DNA from: Paraburkholderia sp. LEh10
GTDB lineage: Bacteria; Pseudomonadota; Gammaproteobacteria; Burkholderiales; Burkholderiaceae
Assembly: GCF_017814945.1 (NCBI RefSeq)
Contig: NZ_JAGIPX010000007.1
Coordinates: forward strand, 124,001-188,000
Direction of reading: 5' to 3'
Length of the DNA: 64,000 nucleotides
The translations under genes and the position numbers were made by a program. The notes below the pieces were generated by a model, which saw only the letters and a program-made list of their open reading frames with translations, was not told the DNA's origin and made no database searches. Shown piece after piece: positions 63,544 to 64,000 of the stretch. Numbering within the stretch: the stretch's first letter is position 1; each line of letters begins with the position of its first letter.

Positions 63544-64000
63544 ATGAGCGACAACTCTCACAAGCGGGACTTTTCCAGCAACGCGCGTTTGCCCGGCATT
63601 TCCGCGCTGGCGGCGGGCATCGGCTTTCTCAGCACGCTTGCGGCATACGTGCTGCTGAGCCTGATTCATCTGTTCACGAACCTCTTTTTCTTCGGCAGCT
63701 TTTCGTTCGCCGACCGTTCGCCCTCCGGCAATACGCTCGGCGCGTGGGTGATTGTCATTCCCGTGCTGGGCGGACTGATCGTCGGCATGATGGCGCGCTT
63801 CGGCTCTGAAAAGATTCGCGGACACGGCATCCCCGAAGCCATCGAGGCCATTCTGTTCGGCAAGAGCCGCATGTCGCCGAAGGTGGCCGTGCTCAAGCCG
63901 TTGTCGTCGGGCATCGTGATCGGCAGCGGCGGCCCGTTCGGCGCGGAAGGCCCGATCATCATGACGGGCGGCGCGCTCGGCTCGCTGATCGCTCAGTGCG
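63544..64000 (+). CDS. ClC-type chloride channel/transporter (3' end outside window)
   Basis: At least 152 residues, open to the window edge. A first helix (ALAAGIGFLSTLAAYVLLSL) and a second hydrophobic region (WVIVIPVLGGLIVGMMA) are followed by KPLSSGIVIGSGGPFGAEGP, whose GSGGPFGAEGP run matches the ClC selectivity-filter signature of the GxFxP type. KGRG-like GHGIPEAIEAI also fits. The protein should move chloride or related anions across the inner membrane. ATG 63544 starts 20 bases after the marR stop. Confidence 0.9.
   Translation, partial: MSDNSHKRDFSSNARLPGISALAAGIGFLSTLAAYVLLSLIHLFTNLFFFGSFSFADRSPSGNTLGAWVIVIPVLGGLIVGMMARFGSEKIRGHGIPEAIEAILFGKSRMSPKVAVLKPLSSGIVIGSGGPFGAEGPIIMTGGALGSLIAQC

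Overview
The window looks like chromosomal DNA of a beta-proteobacterium of the Burkholderia/Paraburkholderia/Caballeronia group. The grounds are high GC with strong third-position bias, Burkholderia-type trimeric porin and OprD-like porin genes, a DUF3331 protein, a phasin, lysine-rich HU proteins, and a complete selenocysteine/formate dehydrogenase block. The genus call is an inference from gene content; no marker rRNA is present.

Layout. 1-8.3 kb is a worn region. It begins with an Ohr/OsmC peroxidase cut by the window edge and a DUF3331 gene, followed by decayed genes: a TPR-containing regulator, a LysR fragment joined to a headless ECF41-type sigma factor, and remnants of a MoxR/CoxD ATPase and a LytTR protein. 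Intact SDR, isochorismatase-like and FAD oxidoreductase genes lie among them. 8.2-11.5 kb holds an HU gene, a tautomerase with a TetR regulator, and a divergent azoreductase/LysR pair.

11.9-21.2 kb is a selenium module: selC (tRNA-Sec), selB, selA, fdhE and the three formate dehydrogenase genes. The catalytic subunit is a selenoprotein with an in-frame TGA and a visible SECIS-like hairpin. The tRNA, elongation factor, synthase and client enzyme therefore lie together. A YihY/BrkB membrane protein and a major porin follow.

24.5-28.9 kb and 51.0-59.4 kb are two versions of one poorly understood system. The first is a four-gene set: Anbu proteasome-like protease, transglutaminase-like protein, alpha-E protein and circularly permuted ATP-grasp. 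The second has a transglutaminase-like protein, an ATP-grasp/alpha-E fusion, a giant transglutaminase-DUF2126 protein, and a divergent zinc metallopeptidase. Both combine predicted peptide-bond-forming and peptide-cleaving folds, and their substrate is unknown to me. This is the most interesting biology in the window.

Between them: a 1.2 kb gene-free block built of nested inverted repeats (29.2-30.0 kb), a lysine-rich HU protein, a MocR regulator, a POT peptide transporter, an XRE-cupin regulator followed by oppABCDF and an OprD-type porin (a peptide-uptake block), a ketopantoate reductase-like gene, a thiolase, and a tripartite EmrAB-OprM type efflux operon headed by two tandem MarR genes. 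Three near-identical 12-bp palindromes (GTGCATATGCAC type) sit in front of emrA and both marR genes. The window ends with a phasin, a cytochrome P450, an HPP-CBS membrane protein, a third MarR gene and the start of a ClC chloride channel.
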